Source of the DNA: Variovorax fucosicus | Lineage (GTDB): Bacteria > Pseudomonadota > Gammaproteobacteria > Burkholderiales > Burkholderiaceae_C | Assembly: GCF_030316825.1 (NCBI RefSeq) | Contig: NZ_JASZYU010000001.1 | Span: forward strand, 496,001 to 560,000 | Reading direction: 5' to 3' | Length of the DNA: 64,000 bases | Part shown: positions 35,074 to 44,181 of the stretch, piece by piece | Position numbering within the stretch: the first letter of the stretch is position 1 | Layout: every line of letters begins with the position of its first letter | Made by a program: the position numbers and the translations under genes | Notes under the pieces: model-generated | The model's database searches: none | Told to the model about the DNA's origin: nothing | Seen by the model: only the letters and a program-made list of their open reading frames with translations

Positions 35074-36402
35074 ATGCCCCGTTTCGCCAAATCGCTCTTC
35101 GGTCAGGTGGTCATTGCGCTGGTGCTCGGCGTGCTGGCTGGCCTCTTCTTCCCCGACTTCGCCATCAAGCTCAAGCCACTGGGCGACGGCTTCATCAAGC
35201 TGATCAAGATGATCATCCCGGTGCTGGTGTTCTGCGTCGTGGTGCACGGCATCGCAGGCGCCGGCGACCTCAAGCGCGTCGGGCGGGTTGGCGTCAAGTC
35301 GCTGATCTACTTCGAGGTGCTGACCACCATCGCCCTTGCGATGGGCCTCGTGCTGGCGTTCGTGTTCAAGCCCGGCGTGGGCATGAACGTCGACCCGAAC
35401 ACGCTCGACGCCGCCGCGATGAGCGCCTACGCATCGAATGCCGACAAGCTCACCAGCGGCGGCACGGTCGACTTCCTGATGAAGCTGATCCCCACCACGG
35501 TGGTCAATGCCTTCGCCACCGGCGACGTGCTGCAGGTGCTGCTGTTCGCGGTGCTGTTCGGCTGCGCGCTGGCGCTGCTGGGCGACCTGGGCAAGCCGGT
35601 CGCGGTGGTGGTCGATTCGCTCTCGCTGGTGCTGTTCAAGATCATGGGCATCATCATCAAGCTGGCGCCGCTCGGCGTGCTCGGTGCCATCGCTTTCACG
35701 GTCGGCCGGTACGGCATCGGCTCGCTCAAGCAGCTCGGCATGCTGGTCGCCCTCTTCTACGGCGCGGTGCTGGTCTTCGTGTTCGTCGTGCTCGGGATCG
35801 TGATGCGCCTGTCGGGCTTCAGCCTGTTCAAGCTGCTGCGCTACCTGCGCGAGGAACTCGCCATCGTGTTCGCGACCACCTCGTCCGACAGCGTGCTGCC
35901 GCAGATCATGGCCAAGCTGCGCCGCATGGGCATCCGCGATTCGACCGTGGGCCTGGTGATTCCCACCGGCTACTCGTTCAACCTCGACGCGTTCTCGATC
36001 TACATCACGCTGGCGGCCGTGTTCATCGCACAGGCGACCAACACGCCGATCTCGATGGCCGACCTGCTGACCATCCTGGCGATCGCGCTGGTCACGTCCA
36101 AGGGCGCGCATGGCGTGCCGGGTTCGGCGATCGTGGTGCTGGCCGCCACGCTGCACGCGATCCCGGCGATTCCGGCCATCGGGCTGGTGCTGGTGCTCTC
36201 GGTCGACTGGTTCATGGGCATTGCCCGTGCGCTCGGCAACCTGATCGGCAACTGCGTCGCCACCGTGGCGATCGCGGCCTGGGAAGGCGACATCGACCGC
36301 GAGCGCGCCCATGCCGTGCTCGACGGCACCTATTCGCCGGACGACGAACCTCTGGCCGAACCCGGCTCGCCGGTGGCAGCGGCAGCCGCTGCGGCACACT
36401 GA
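35074..36402 (+). CDS. dctA: C4-dicarboxylate:cation symporter DctA
   Basis: The 442-residue DAACS-family carrier imports succinate, fumarate, malate or related acids. It has the family N-terminus SLFGQVVIALVLGVLAG, about eight membrane spans, the Ser-rich re-entrant loop FATTSSDSVLPQIM, and the signature VIPTGYSFNLDAFSIY, with both hairpin regions intact. AAAGG six bases before the ATG supports the start. The following GntR gene begins seven bases after its stop, so they form a bicistron. The Ala-rich tail is unremarkable. Confidence 0.93.
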   Translation: MPRFAKSLFGQVVIALVLGVLAGLFFPDFAIKLKPLGDGFIKLIKMIIPVLVFCVVVHGIAGAGDLKRVGRVGVKSLIYFEVLTTIALAMGLVLAFVFKPGVGMNVDPNTLDAAAMSAYASNADKLTSGGTVDFLMKLIPTTVVNAFATGDVLQVLLFAVLFGCALALLGDLGKPVAVVVDSLSLVLFKIMGIIIKLAPLGVLGAIAFTVGRYGIGSLKQLGMLVALFYGAVLVFVFVVLGIVMRLSGFSLFKLLRYLREELAIVFATTSSDSVLPQIMAKLRRMGIRDSTVGLVIPTGYSFNLDAFSIYITLAAVFIAQATNTPISMADLLTILAIALVTSKGAHGVPGSAIVVLAATLHAIPAIPAIGLVLVLSVDWFMGIARALGNLIGNCVATVAIAAWEGDIDRERAHAVLDGTYSPDDEPLAEPGSPVAAAAAAAH

Positions 36403-36408
36403 GAGCGC

Positions 36409-37110
36409 ATGGCCGACGCCGTTACCCCCACCACCATCGCCGAGCGCGTGGTCGAAGCCATCCTCGCGCAGAAGCTCGCACCCGGCGAGCGGCTCGGCGA
36501 GCAGGCGCTGGCCGGCAACTTCGGGGTGAGCCGCACCATGGTGCGCGAGGCCCTGATGCAGTTGCAGGCGCGCGGCTTCGTCGAGGTGCAGTCCAAGCGC
36601 GGCTGGTATGTGGTGCAGCCTTCTGCGGCAGAAGCTCGTGATGCCTTCGCCGCGCGGCGCATCGTCGAAGCCGGCATCCTGGCCGAGGCCGGCAAGCCCC
36701 TGCAGAAGGTCATCAAGACCCTGCGCGCCCACATCGTCGAAGAGCAGCGCGCGATCGAAGGTGCCGACGCCGCCACGCGGGCCTTTCTGCTGGCGGATTT
36801 TCATGTGTGCCTGGCCCAGCAGATGGGGCACCGGCTGCTGGTCGACGTGCTGCGCGACCTGACTGCGCGCACCACCCTGGCCGCCACGCTCTACCAGTCG
36901 AAGCACGAAGCCGGGCAGTCGTGCGCCGAGCATGGCGCGATCGTCGCCGCGCTGGAGGCCGGCAACACGGCCCGCGCGCGCGAGCTGATGATCGCCCACA
37001 TCGGCAATGTCGAAGAAGCACTCCAGGTCGAAAGCGTGGCCGCGCCCGATGCGCCGGCCCGCCTGCGCGCGACCCTCATGCCGGTGGCACGGTCAGGTGC
37101 GTCGCGCTGA
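36409..37110 (+). CDS. GntR/FadR-family (FCD) regulator
   Basis: The 233-residue protein has a winged helix (NFGVSRTMVREALMQLQARGF) and an FCD effector domain with candidate metal-binding His in LADFHVCLAQ, CAEHGAIV and IAHIGNVE. It resembles the purine-cluster GntR protein in both halves, suggesting paralogy. Being cotranscribed with dctA, it probably tunes dicarboxylate uptake, perhaps through the CTTGTATGCAAG site upstream. Which acid it senses is not readable. Confidence 0.88.
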   Translation: MADAVTPTTIAERVVEAILAQKLAPGERLGEQALAGNFGVSRTMVREALMQLQARGFVEVQSKRGWYVVQPSAAEARDAFAARRIVEAGILAEAGKPLQKVIKTLRAHIVEEQRAIEGADAATRAFLLADFHVCLAQQMGHRLLVDVLRDLTARTTLAATLYQSKHEAGQSCAEHGAIVAALEAGNTARARELMIAHIGNVEEALQVESVAAPDAPARLRATLMPVARSGASR

Positions 37111-37266
37111 GGATAGCGGCCGGCGGGCGCCAGCACGGTATCTTGGTGCGCGGATATACCAGCATCCGCGCGACTTTTGTCATGCAAGGAGCGACGCTTG
37201 GCCCGTTGGCCGAATTTATTCCCTCGGACATCGGCTATCGTGCGCGCCACATGTCAGAAGGGAATC

Positions 37267-39045
37267 ATGAGAACTAGTCTGCTTTATTGGGCCAGTGGTC
37301 TCGCGTTGGCCGCCATGCTGAGCGCCTGCGGCGGTGGTGGCGACTCATCAGTCGTGGATCTCTCAACCGTCAAAGTCAGCGCGACCACCTTCCGGCAGAG
37401 CGAAGCCGCGGCCATCGCCGAGGCCGATGTGGTACTGGAAAAGGCGGCCGGCCCCGCTCGCGTGCCGCTTTACCGCTTTTTCAACACCAACACCGGAACG
37501 CATTTCTACACGCGCAACACCATCGAGCGCGACCAGGTCATCGCGAACTACCGACAGTTCCAGTTCGAGGGCGTGGGCTACTACGCTTACGACGGCGAAC
37601 AAGCAGGACTTCAGCCCGTCTATCGCTTCTTCAACACCCGGACGGGCTCGCACTTCTACACCATCAGCCAGGCAGAACGTGATCAGGTTCGAGCCACGCT
37701 GGCGCAGACGTACAGCTACGAAGGGGTGGCGTGGTATGCCAGCACCAGCGCCGCCGCGGGCACCGCGCCGATATACCGCTTTTTCAACACCGCCACCGGC
37801 ACACACTTCTATACCGTCTCGGCGTCAGAGCGCGCCGAGGTAATCGCGCACCATCCGAACTACAGCAACGAGGGAATCGGCTATTACGCGTGGCCGGGCG
37901 CTGACGGCAACGGGCAGCCCACGATCCCGCTAAGTCCGACCTTCACCACCGTCAATCTCACCCTCACCGGCACGACGCCGGCGGCCATCCAGTCGCAGAG
38001 CTACGAGAGTATGGGGGTACCAACCGACACCTTCTGGACCTTCTCTGCGCAAGGCGATTTCGGCGTGCTCGCAGGCAAGCCGTTGTTCGTCTACATCGAC
38101 GATCCCGATGGCCTCTATTCCGTGCAGAATGCCCTGCCGTTCTACAACAATGGCCAAGGCGGACTCTTCGTGCAAATGAAGCCAAATGCCAAGGAGCCAG
38201 GCACTTATCGTGGCAACTTCAAAATTTACGCCTGTCTTGACTTCAACTGCTCGGTGCGGCTCGGCAATGTGCCGCTGTCGATGCCCTACGACGTAGTAGT
38301 CAAGCGTAACGTGCGCTTCGACGCCAACGGCAGCAAAACGATCAATGTAGGCGTGCCGTTCGGCGCAGCAACGCAGCAGGTCGCGCTCAAGCTCAACCCG
38401 GCCGAGGGCACGGCGATGGGGGCTTGGTATCTGACAACCGGCGCCGCGCCGCCAAACCTTGCCGCCGTGCTCACCGACGACGGCGACGGCAAGGGGTCGC
38501 TGCGCTTGAGCATCCCGGGTGGGACGCCGGCCGGCAACTATAACTTGGACTATTTCTTCTGGAGCAAGGGTTCGGCAGCCTGGGTACCATCAACGCAGCT
38601 GACCGTGAAACTGGAGGTAGCCCAGTCCACCGAGCCCTACGTGCTCGCGCCGGCCACTGCCACTCTGACTTCGCTGCTGGCGCACGAGGTCTACTACCAA
38701 TACGGTGGCTTCTCTGCCACGGCGGCGCGCGGCACATTGGCACTGGCGGCGCCGGGTGCGGAGGAAATCCTCTACACGCCCGAACAGCAAACCGCCATAC
38801 CGGTGAACAAGCGCACCCGCTTCATCGAGGCCTCGCGACGCGACTACCAGCCGAACCCGAGCACCACATTGTTCCAACTCGGCCACACCGCCTGTGTTCG
38901 GACGTTCGAATACACATCCGCGGGGCTGCCAATCAACAACTGCCTGCCGGCGGGCAACTACGCCTTTCGGATCAAGCTGCTTTACACCCTCGACGGCAGC
39001 ACCATGCCGGTTGACTACCTGGGCACCTTCGTTGTCGCGCCCTGA
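37267..39045 (+). CDS. Lipoprotein with three DUF5648-type repeats
   Basis: The 592-residue product has a lipobox LSAC near residue 19 and a Gly-rich anchor (GGGG). Three tandem repeats of about 45 residues follow, each built on YRFFNTxTGTHFYT and ending in GVGYYAY-like segments (about 70-220). DUF5648 repeats occur in surface or secreted proteins of diverse bacteria. The C-terminal 370 residues are beta-rich and unfamiliar. AAGGGA precedes the ATG. The gene looks less GC-biased at codon third positions than its neighbours, hinting at acquisition. An adhesive or glycan-binding role is plausible, not shown. Confidence 0.82.
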   Translation: MRTSLLYWASGLALAAMLSACGGGGDSSVVDLSTVKVSATTFRQSEAAAIAEADVVLEKAAGPARVPLYRFFNTNTGTHFYTRNTIERDQVIANYRQFQFEGVGYYAYDGEQAGLQPVYRFFNTRTGSHFYTISQAERDQVRATLAQTYSYEGVAWYASTSAAAGTAPIYRFFNTATGTHFYTVSASERAEVIAHHPNYSNEGIGYYAWPGADGNGQPTIPLSPTFTTVNLTLTGTTPAAIQSQSYESMGVPTDTFWTFSAQGDFGVLAGKPLFVYIDDPDGLYSVQNALPFYNNGQGGLFVQMKPNAKEPGTYRGNFKIYACLDFNCSVRLGNVPLSMPYDVVVKRNVRFDANGSKTINVGVPFGAATQQVALKLNPAEGTAMGAWYLTTGAAPPNLAAVLTDDGDGKGSLRLSIPGGTPAGNYNLDYFFWSKGSAAWVPSTQLTVKLEVAQSTEPYVLAPATATLTSLLAHEVYYQYGGFSATAARGTLALAAPGAEEILYTPEQQTAIPVNKRTRFIEASRRDYQPNPSTTLFQLGHTACVRTFEYTSAGLPINNCLPAGNYAFRIKLLYTLDGSTMPVDYLGTFVVAP

Positions 39046-39150
39046 ACAACGTAAACACCAGGGCGCAGCGCCGGCCGCCACCCAATGGCTTGCCAGCGGT
39101 GCGCCCGCCGACAGGGGCAGGATCGGCCTCGGCTAAAGTCCGATCCAACC

Positions 39151-40224
39151 ATGAACTCCCCCCAACTCCAACGCGGCGTCTTCCTTGCCCTTCTGGCCGC
39201 CGTCACGGCCGCTTTCATCTGGGTGCTGCTGCCGTTCTTCGGCGCCGTGCTCTGGGGCGTGGCATTCGCGATCCTGTTCACGCCGCTCTACAAGCGGCTG
39301 CTCAAGAAGATGCCGGGCCGGCGCAATGCCGCGGCGCTCGCCACGCTGACGATCTGCCTGGTGATCGTGATTCTTCCGCTCGCGATGATCGGCGTCTCGC
39401 TGGTGCAGGAGGTGGCGCTGGTCACGCAGAACATCCGCTCGGGCCAGATCAATTTCGCGGCGTACTTCCAGCAGATCCTGGATGCCACGCCGCGCTGGGT
39501 GCTGGGCCTGCTCGAGCGCTTCAACCTCGGCGACATGGCGGCCTGGCAAAAACGCATCTCCGAAGGCGCAGCGCAGGGCAGCCAGGTGGTGGCCAGCCAG
39601 GCACTGACCATCGGGCAAAACACCTTCGACTTCGTCGTCAGCTTCTTCGTGATGCTGTACTTGCTGTATTTCCTGCTGCGCGACGGCGCCGCGCTCTCGA
39701 AGACGATGCGCGACGCACTGCCGATGGCCAAGCCGCACACGCACTACCTGCTGAACAAGTTCACCACCGTGATCCGGGCCACCGTCAAGGGCAACGTGGC
39801 CGTCGCCATCGCGCAGGGCACCATCGGTGGCCTTGCCTTCTGGTTTTTGGGTGTGCAGGGCGCGTTGCTGTGGGCGGTGCTGATGGCCTTCCTGTCGCTG
39901 CTGCCGGCGGTGGGTGCGGCGCTGATCTGGGGGCCAGTGGCCATCTACTTCCTGGCCACGAGCCACTTCTGGCAGGGCGGCGTGCTGATCTTCGTCGGCG
40001 TGTTCGTGATCGGCCTGGTCGACAACATCCTGCGCCCGGTGCTGGTCGGCAAGGACACGCAGATGCCCGACTACATCGTGCTGATGTCGACCATCGGCGG
40101 CATGGCGATCTTCGGCATCAACGGCTTCGTGGTCGGGCCGGTGATTGCCGCGCTGTTCATGGCGGCGTGGGATCTGTTTGCGATTTCGAACGAGCAGGAC
40201 GACGACAACGCGCCCGGGGTCTGA
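39151..40224 (+). CDS. AI-2E family transporter / PerM-like permease
   Basis: The 357-residue protein has about seven to eight membrane spans, with the characteristic central extramembrane region (LLERFNLGDMAAWQ) and C-terminal motifs LPAVGAALIWGPVA and GLVDNILRPVLVGKDTQMPD. Members export autoinducer-2 in a few cases and act as ion antiporters in others; function in Comamonadaceae is undetermined. The ATG at 39151 avoids a basic extension that would overlap non-coding sequence. It is monocistronic between two unrelated genes. Confidence 0.88.
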   Translation: MNSPQLQRGVFLALLAAVTAAFIWVLLPFFGAVLWGVAFAILFTPLYKRLLKKMPGRRNAAALATLTICLVIVILPLAMIGVSLVQEVALVTQNIRSGQINFAAYFQQILDATPRWVLGLLERFNLGDMAAWQKRISEGAAQGSQVVASQALTIGQNTFDFVVSFFVMLYLLYFLLRDGAALSKTMRDALPMAKPHTHYLLNKFTTVIRATVKGNVAVAIAQGTIGGLAFWFLGVQGALLWAVLMAFLSLLPAVGAALIWGPVAIYFLATSHFWQGGVLIFVGVFVIGLVDNILRPVLVGKDTQMPDYIVLMSTIGGMAIFGINGFVVGPVIAALFMAAWDLFAISNEQDDDNAPGV

Positions 40225-40230
40225 GTGCGG

Positions 40231-40617
40231 TCAGGGAATCCGCCGATAGGTCGTCAACTTGCGCTGGCCGCGTTCACGCACCGTCAACCGCTTCGCGCTC
40301 AAGGTTGCAACCTCGAGGTTCCATTGCGCATCGCCCTGACTTGACGAGATTCGCAATGCACAGCCGGTCAATTGCCAGCTGCCGCCGGAAACTTCGGGCC
40401 GGTCATGCAGCCAGGAATTGAACAGGGGCCGTCCGTTGTCCATCGAGAACGCCATTTGCTCGAAGGGGCCATTCCCCGATTGCCAGCTGCCAAGGAGATC
40501 GCCCTCGCGGACAGCACAAACGGGCGCTGCCGCTGCCGAGGCGGTGGCCACCAGAAGCGCCGCGACCAAGGCGGCGCGGCCCGCGCACCGAACGCTGCGT
40601 GATGCAAGGTTTGCCAT
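40231..40617 (-). CDS. Small exported hypothetical protein
   Basis: The 128-residue precursor has a clear signal peptide (basic start, hydrophobic core, AAAAP near residue 32) and a mature part of about 95 residues. The latter has two Cys (PVCAVREGDLL, TGCALRISS) that could form a disulfide. Its mature region reads like a small beta-sandwich (DLLGSWQSGNGPFEQ). I do not recognise the family. It converges on the AI-2E gene with a six-base gap, so the genes are not co-regulated in any obvious way. Confidence 0.68.
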   Translation of the reverse strand: MANLASRSVRCAGRAALVAALLVATASAAAAPVCAVREGDLLGSWQSGNGPFEQMAFSMDNGRPLFNSWLHDRPEVSGGSWQLTGCALRISSSQGDAQWNLEVATLSAKRLTVRERGQRKLTTYRRIP

Positions 40618-40675
40618 TGCCGCAGGTTAGCGGAACACAAGAGGCCGGCGCCCTCCTCGCGCTATGTCGCCCGAG

Positions 40676-40690
40676 GCATAGCTGGTGTGC
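40676..40690. promoter_or_regulatory. GCATAGCTGGTGTGC, candidate LysR-type site
   Basis: This degenerate palindrome lies 80 bases before the crotonase-like gene. Its first nine bases match the much better palindrome at 44049-44063. Confidence 0.3.
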
Positions 40691-40769
40691 GGCGCTGCTG
40701 CTCGTCGCCCGAACCAGCGGCTCGTAGACTTGCCCTCGAGGTGCCGGCCAAACGGCATCAGGAGACACC

Positions 40770-41546
40770 ATGGACAACTTCTCTCAACTCAAAGTGGTCA
40801 TTGCCAACCACGTGGCCACGCTGACGCTGAACGCGCCGCCCGTCAATGCGCTGACGCGGGTGCTGAACGACGAACTCACTTCCGCGCTGGATCAAATCTC
40901 CGAGATGGACGAAGTCCGTGTCGTCGTGCTCACGGGGGAAGGCAAGGTGTTCTGCGCCGGCGCGGATCTGAAGGGGCGGGCCGAGATGATCAAGGGGCCG
41001 GGCGACCTGGTGGCCCATTCGCGCCGCACGCGCGAATGCTTCCACGCGATTCGCGAATGCGCCAAGCCCGTGATCTGCGCCATCAATGGTGCCGCGCTCG
41101 GCTCCGGCCTCGCGATGGCCGCTTCGAGCGACATCCTGATCGCTTCGGAAAAAGCCTCGCTCGGGCTGCCCGAGGTCGACGTCGGCCTGCTCGGCGGCTG
41201 CCGCCACGCCATGCGCCTGTTCAGCCATTCGCGCCTGCGCCGCATGATGCTGACCGGCATGCGCGTGACGGGCGCCGAGCTGTATCGGCTCGGCATCGTG
41301 GAGGCCTGCACCGCCCCCGAGGACCTGATGACCACCGCGCTCGAACTCGCCGCCACCATCGCATCCAAGAGCCCTGTGTCCACCCGGATGGGAAAGCACA
41401 CGCTCAACGTGATCGAGGACATGAGCCTGCGTGACGGCTACCGCTACGAGCAGGACATGACAGCGCAGATCGCGAAGACCGACGACGCGAAGGAAGCCCA
41501 GCGCGCGTTCGCCGAGAAGCGCCCGCCGGTCTTCACGGGGCGCTGA
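40770..41546 (+). CDS. Enoyl-CoA hydratase/isomerase family protein
   Basis: The 258-residue crotonase-fold protein has the oxyanion-hole regions CAGADLKGRAE and NGAALGSGLAMAASSD. It retains the second acidic residue in GLPEVDVG. The first catalytic Glu of hydratases (in GGGCELA) is replaced by Ala (SGLAMAA), so it is probably an isomerase, hydrolase or altered lyase. It lies 193 bases before an acyl-CoA dehydrogenase on the same strand, consistent with CoA-thioester catabolism. Confidence 0.88.
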   Translation: MDNFSQLKVVIANHVATLTLNAPPVNALTRVLNDELTSALDQISEMDEVRVVVLTGEGKVFCAGADLKGRAEMIKGPGDLVAHSRRTRECFHAIRECAKPVICAINGAALGSGLAMAASSDILIASEKASLGLPEVDVGLLGGCRHAMRLFSHSRLRRMMLTGMRVTGAELYRLGIVEACTAPEDLMTTALELAATIASKSPVSTRMGKHTLNVIEDMSLRDGYRYEQDMTAQIAKTDDAKEAQRAFAEKRPPVFTGR

Positions 41547-41739
41547 GTCTGCAGCCCTGATCCGCCCGGACTCGGCCAGGCGGGCCGAGGCCGTCAAGCG
41601 CGCCGGGTGTACGGCTCGATCGAGCAACAACTTGCTGTAGGTCGTAACCAGCGGGACAGTCATTGTGCTGCGCGGGCGTTCTAATCCGTCCCAGCACGCG
41701 CTGACCCCCGCGCGGTTCTCCCACAGCAAAGGACACGCC

Positions 41740-42972
41740 ATGTTTGCCGACCCTTCTCCCAAGACATTCGAGCTGCTGCAGCGGCTGCAGCAGTTCTTCG
41801 ACCAGCACATCTATCCCAACGAGGCGCGCTACTACGAAGAGATGGACGCGTTTCGCCGCCAGGGCAACGCCTGGCAGGTTTCGCCATTGATCGAGGAGCT
41901 CAAGCCGCTGGCGCGCGCGGCGGGCCTCTGGAACATGTTCCTGCCGCATGCGCATCGCGACGTGCCGGCCATCTCCAATCTCGACTACGCGCCCCTGTGC
42001 GAAGTGATGGGCCGCGTCTCGTGGTCGGGCGAGGTGTTCAATTGTTCGGCACCCGACACCGGCAACATGGAAACCATCGAGCGCTACGGCACCGAGGCGC
42101 ATAAGGACCAGTGGCTGACGCCGCTGCTCGCCGGAGAGATCCGCTCGGGCTTCCTGATGACCGAGCCCGCGGTTGCCTCGTCGGACGCCACCAACATCCA
42201 GTGCACGATCAGTCGCGAAGGCGACGAGTACGTGATCAACGGCCGCAAGTGGTTTTCCTCGGGTGCAGGCAGCCCGCGCTGCAAGATCTTCATCGTGATG
42301 GGCAAGACCGATGCCGACGCGCCGCGCCACGCACAGCAATCGATGGTGCTGGTGCCGCGCGACACGGCTGGCGTGACGGTGCTGCGCCATCTCTCGGTGT
42401 TCGGCTACGACGACGCGCCGCACGGGCACATGGAAGTGCTGCTGGAGAACGTGCGCGTGCCGGTGGCCAACATCCTGCTGGGCGAAGGCCGCGGCTTCGA
42501 GATCGCGCAGGGCCGCCTCGGCCCCGGACGGATCCACCACTGCATGCGCTCCATCGGCGCCGCCGAGCGCGCGCTCGAGATGATGTGCGACCGGCTGCGC
42601 GCACGCGTGGCCTTCGGCAAGCCGCTGGCGGAACAGTCGGTATGGCACGAGCGCATTGCCGAGTCGCGCTGCCTGATTGACCAGGCGCGCCTGCTCACGC
42701 TCAATGCCGCCTACAAGATGGACACGGTGGGCAACAAGGAGGCGCGTGCCGAGATCGCGATGATCAAGGTGGTCGCCCCCAACATGTCGTGCAAGGTGGT
42801 CGACTGGGCCATTCAGGCCCATGGCGCCGCCGGCGTGAGCCAGGACTTCTGGCTGGCCGAGGCCTATGCGCATCAGCGCACGGTGCGCATCGTCGACGGG
42901 CCTGACGAAGTGCATCGCAACGCCATCGCCAAGCTGGAATTGGCAAAGCGCAAGCAGCCGGTACCCGTTTGA
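41740..42972 (+). CDS. Acyl-CoA dehydrogenase (ACAD10/11-like)
   Basis: The 410-residue flavoprotein has the FAD- and substrate-region motif [26 protein letters not shown] (a span of GRIHHCMR and AERALEM), preceded by [14 protein letters not shown] and [12 protein letters not shown]. Its end, [16 protein letters not shown], is typical of the class. It would oxidise an acyl-CoA with electrons to ETF. AAAGGA lies six bases before the ATG, and a longer in-frame start lacks support. It converges with a Bug-receptor gene across a hairpin. Confidence 0.92.
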   Translation: MFADPSPKTFELLQRLQQFFDQHIYPNEARYYEEMDAFRRQGNAWQVSPLIEELKPLARAAGLWNMFLPHAHRDVPAISNLDYAPLCEVMGRVSWSGEVFNCSAPDTGNMETIERYGTEAHKDQWLTPLLAGEIRSGFLMTEPAVASSDATNIQCTISREGDEYVINGRKWFSSGAGSPRCKIFIVMGKTDADAPRHAQQSMVLVPRDTAGVTVLRHLSVFGYDDAPHGHMEVLLENVRVPVANILLGEGRGFEIAQGRLGPGRIHHCMRSIGAAERALEMMCDRLRARVAFGKPLAEQSVWHERIAESRCLIDQARLLTLNAAYKMDTVGNKEARAEIAMIKVVAPNMSCKVVDWAIQAHGAAGVSQDFWLAEAYAHQRTVRIVDGPDEVHRNAIAKLELAKRKQPVPV

Positions 42973-42978
42973 ATCCAG

Positions 42979-42998
42979 GGCCGCCGCACCGGGCGGCC
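42979..42998. terminator. Bidirectional hairpin
   Basis: GGCCGCC and GGCGGCC form a seven-base-pair stem with a six-base loop between convergent genes. It lacks a T-tract, so Rho-independent termination would be weak. Confidence 0.4.
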
Positions 42999-43006
42999 GC
43001 TGGTGA

Positions 43007-43978
43007 TCAATCCAGCTTGGCGCCCACGGCCTTGGCCAGCGCGCCCCATCGCTCCGACTCCGCGAAGATGAACGAGGCGAACTCTTCGGGCTTGCTGCCG
43101 ACGACCTCGACCCCCTGCTGCTCGAACTGTTGCTTCAGTTCGGGCGAGCGCAGCGCGGCCCCGACGGCACCGTGCAGCTTGTTGATGACCTCGGGCGGCG
43201 TGTGTGCCGGAGCGAGCATGCCGTACCAGTTGTAGGCCTCGGCCTTGGACAGGCCGAGCTCGGCCACCGTGGGCACGTCCTTGAGAACCGGAATGCGCCT
43301 GGCGTTGGTCACCGCCAGCGCGCGCAGCTTGCCCGATTGAATGAATGGCAGCACCACGGGAATGTCGGCCATCATCATGTCGACCTGCCCGCCCATCAGG
43401 TCGGTCAGCGCCGGTGCCGCGCCGCGGTAGGGGATGTGGCTCATGCTCAGCTTCGCTTCCCGCTTGAGGAGTTCTGCCTGCAGGTGCGGCGTGGTGCCGC
43501 TGCCGGCCGAGGCGTAGTTGACTTTGCTGGCGTCGCCGGTGGCGGCAGCCTTCAGATCGGCAAAGGACTTGTACTTCGAGTTGGCCGCCACCACCAGCAC
43601 CGCCGGAACCTTCAGGGCCTGGGTCACGGCCACCAGATCCTTTTGCGGGTTGTAGGGCATCGACGGCACGAGGTGCGGCACGATGGCCAGCGCGCCCGCC
43701 GACGAGAACAGAAGCGTGTAGCCGTCGGCGGGCGACTTGGCCACCGCGTCGGCACCGAGCAGGCCGCCCGCGCCCCCCTTGTTGTCGATGACGATGGACT
43801 GGCCGAGCGAGGTACTCAGCTTGGCACCGAGCGCGCGGGCGGTCTGGTCCACCGGCCCACCCGCAGGAAAAGGCACGACCACGCGGATCGGCTTGGTCGG
43901 ATAGGCCTGCGCCCATCCCGAGGCGGCGGCCAGCGCAAGCGTGAGTGCGGCCGCGGATTTGAAGAAAAGTCCGTTCAT
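43007..43978 (-). CDS. Bug-family tripartite tricarboxylate receptor
   Basis: The 323-residue periplasmic protein has a signal ending near GWAQAYP, then PIRVVVPFPAGGPVDQTA and VIDNKGGAGGLLGA, the phosphate/carboxylate-gripping loops of Bug receptors. It ends with EEFASFIFAESERWGA. It diverges from the CaiB/BaiF gene, with a strong palindrome in the gap. The likely ligand is the acid that CoA transferase activates, but this is inference from neighbourhood. Confidence 0.9.
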   Translation of the reverse strand: MNGLFFKSAAALTLALAAASGWAQAYPTKPIRVVVPFPAGGPVDQTARALGAKLSTSLGQSIVIDNKGGAGGLLGADAVAKSPADGYTLLFSSAGALAIVPHLVPSMPYNPQKDLVAVTQALKVPAVLVVAANSKYKSFADLKAAATGDASKVNYASAGSGTTPHLQAELLKREAKLSMSHIPYRGAAPALTDLMGGQVDMMMADIPVVLPFIQSGKLRALAVTNARRIPVLKDVPTVAELGLSKAEAYNWYGMLAPAHTPPEVINKLHGAVGAALRSPELKQQFEQQGVEVVGSKPEEFASFIFAESERWGALAKAVGAKLD

Positions 43979-44047
43979 GATTGATGTCTCCGTTTTTGTC
44001 CTGGATGAACTTTAGGGACGGGCGCGCCGCGTGCCACCGCTGCCGCG

Positions 44048-44064
44048 CGCATAGCTGCTATGCG
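44048..44064. promoter_or_regulatory. CGCATAGCTGCTATGCG palindrome, candidate LysR-type operator
   Basis: The arms are perfect around a single central base in the gap between divergent Bug and CaiB/BaiF genes. Part of it (GCTGCTATGC) recurs at 55872, near the tannase operon. The regulator is unknown; no LysR gene adjoins this gap. Confidence 0.4.
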
Positions 44065-44181
44065 ACGCGGCCGCCAGGGGCCCGCCGGTATGCGCCCCGG
44101 CGCATCACAGTCTTGCGGTCTCGCCGGTAGCCCCGGACGGATCCCGCTTCCAGAATTCAGCCCAACACACGGAGACTTCGA

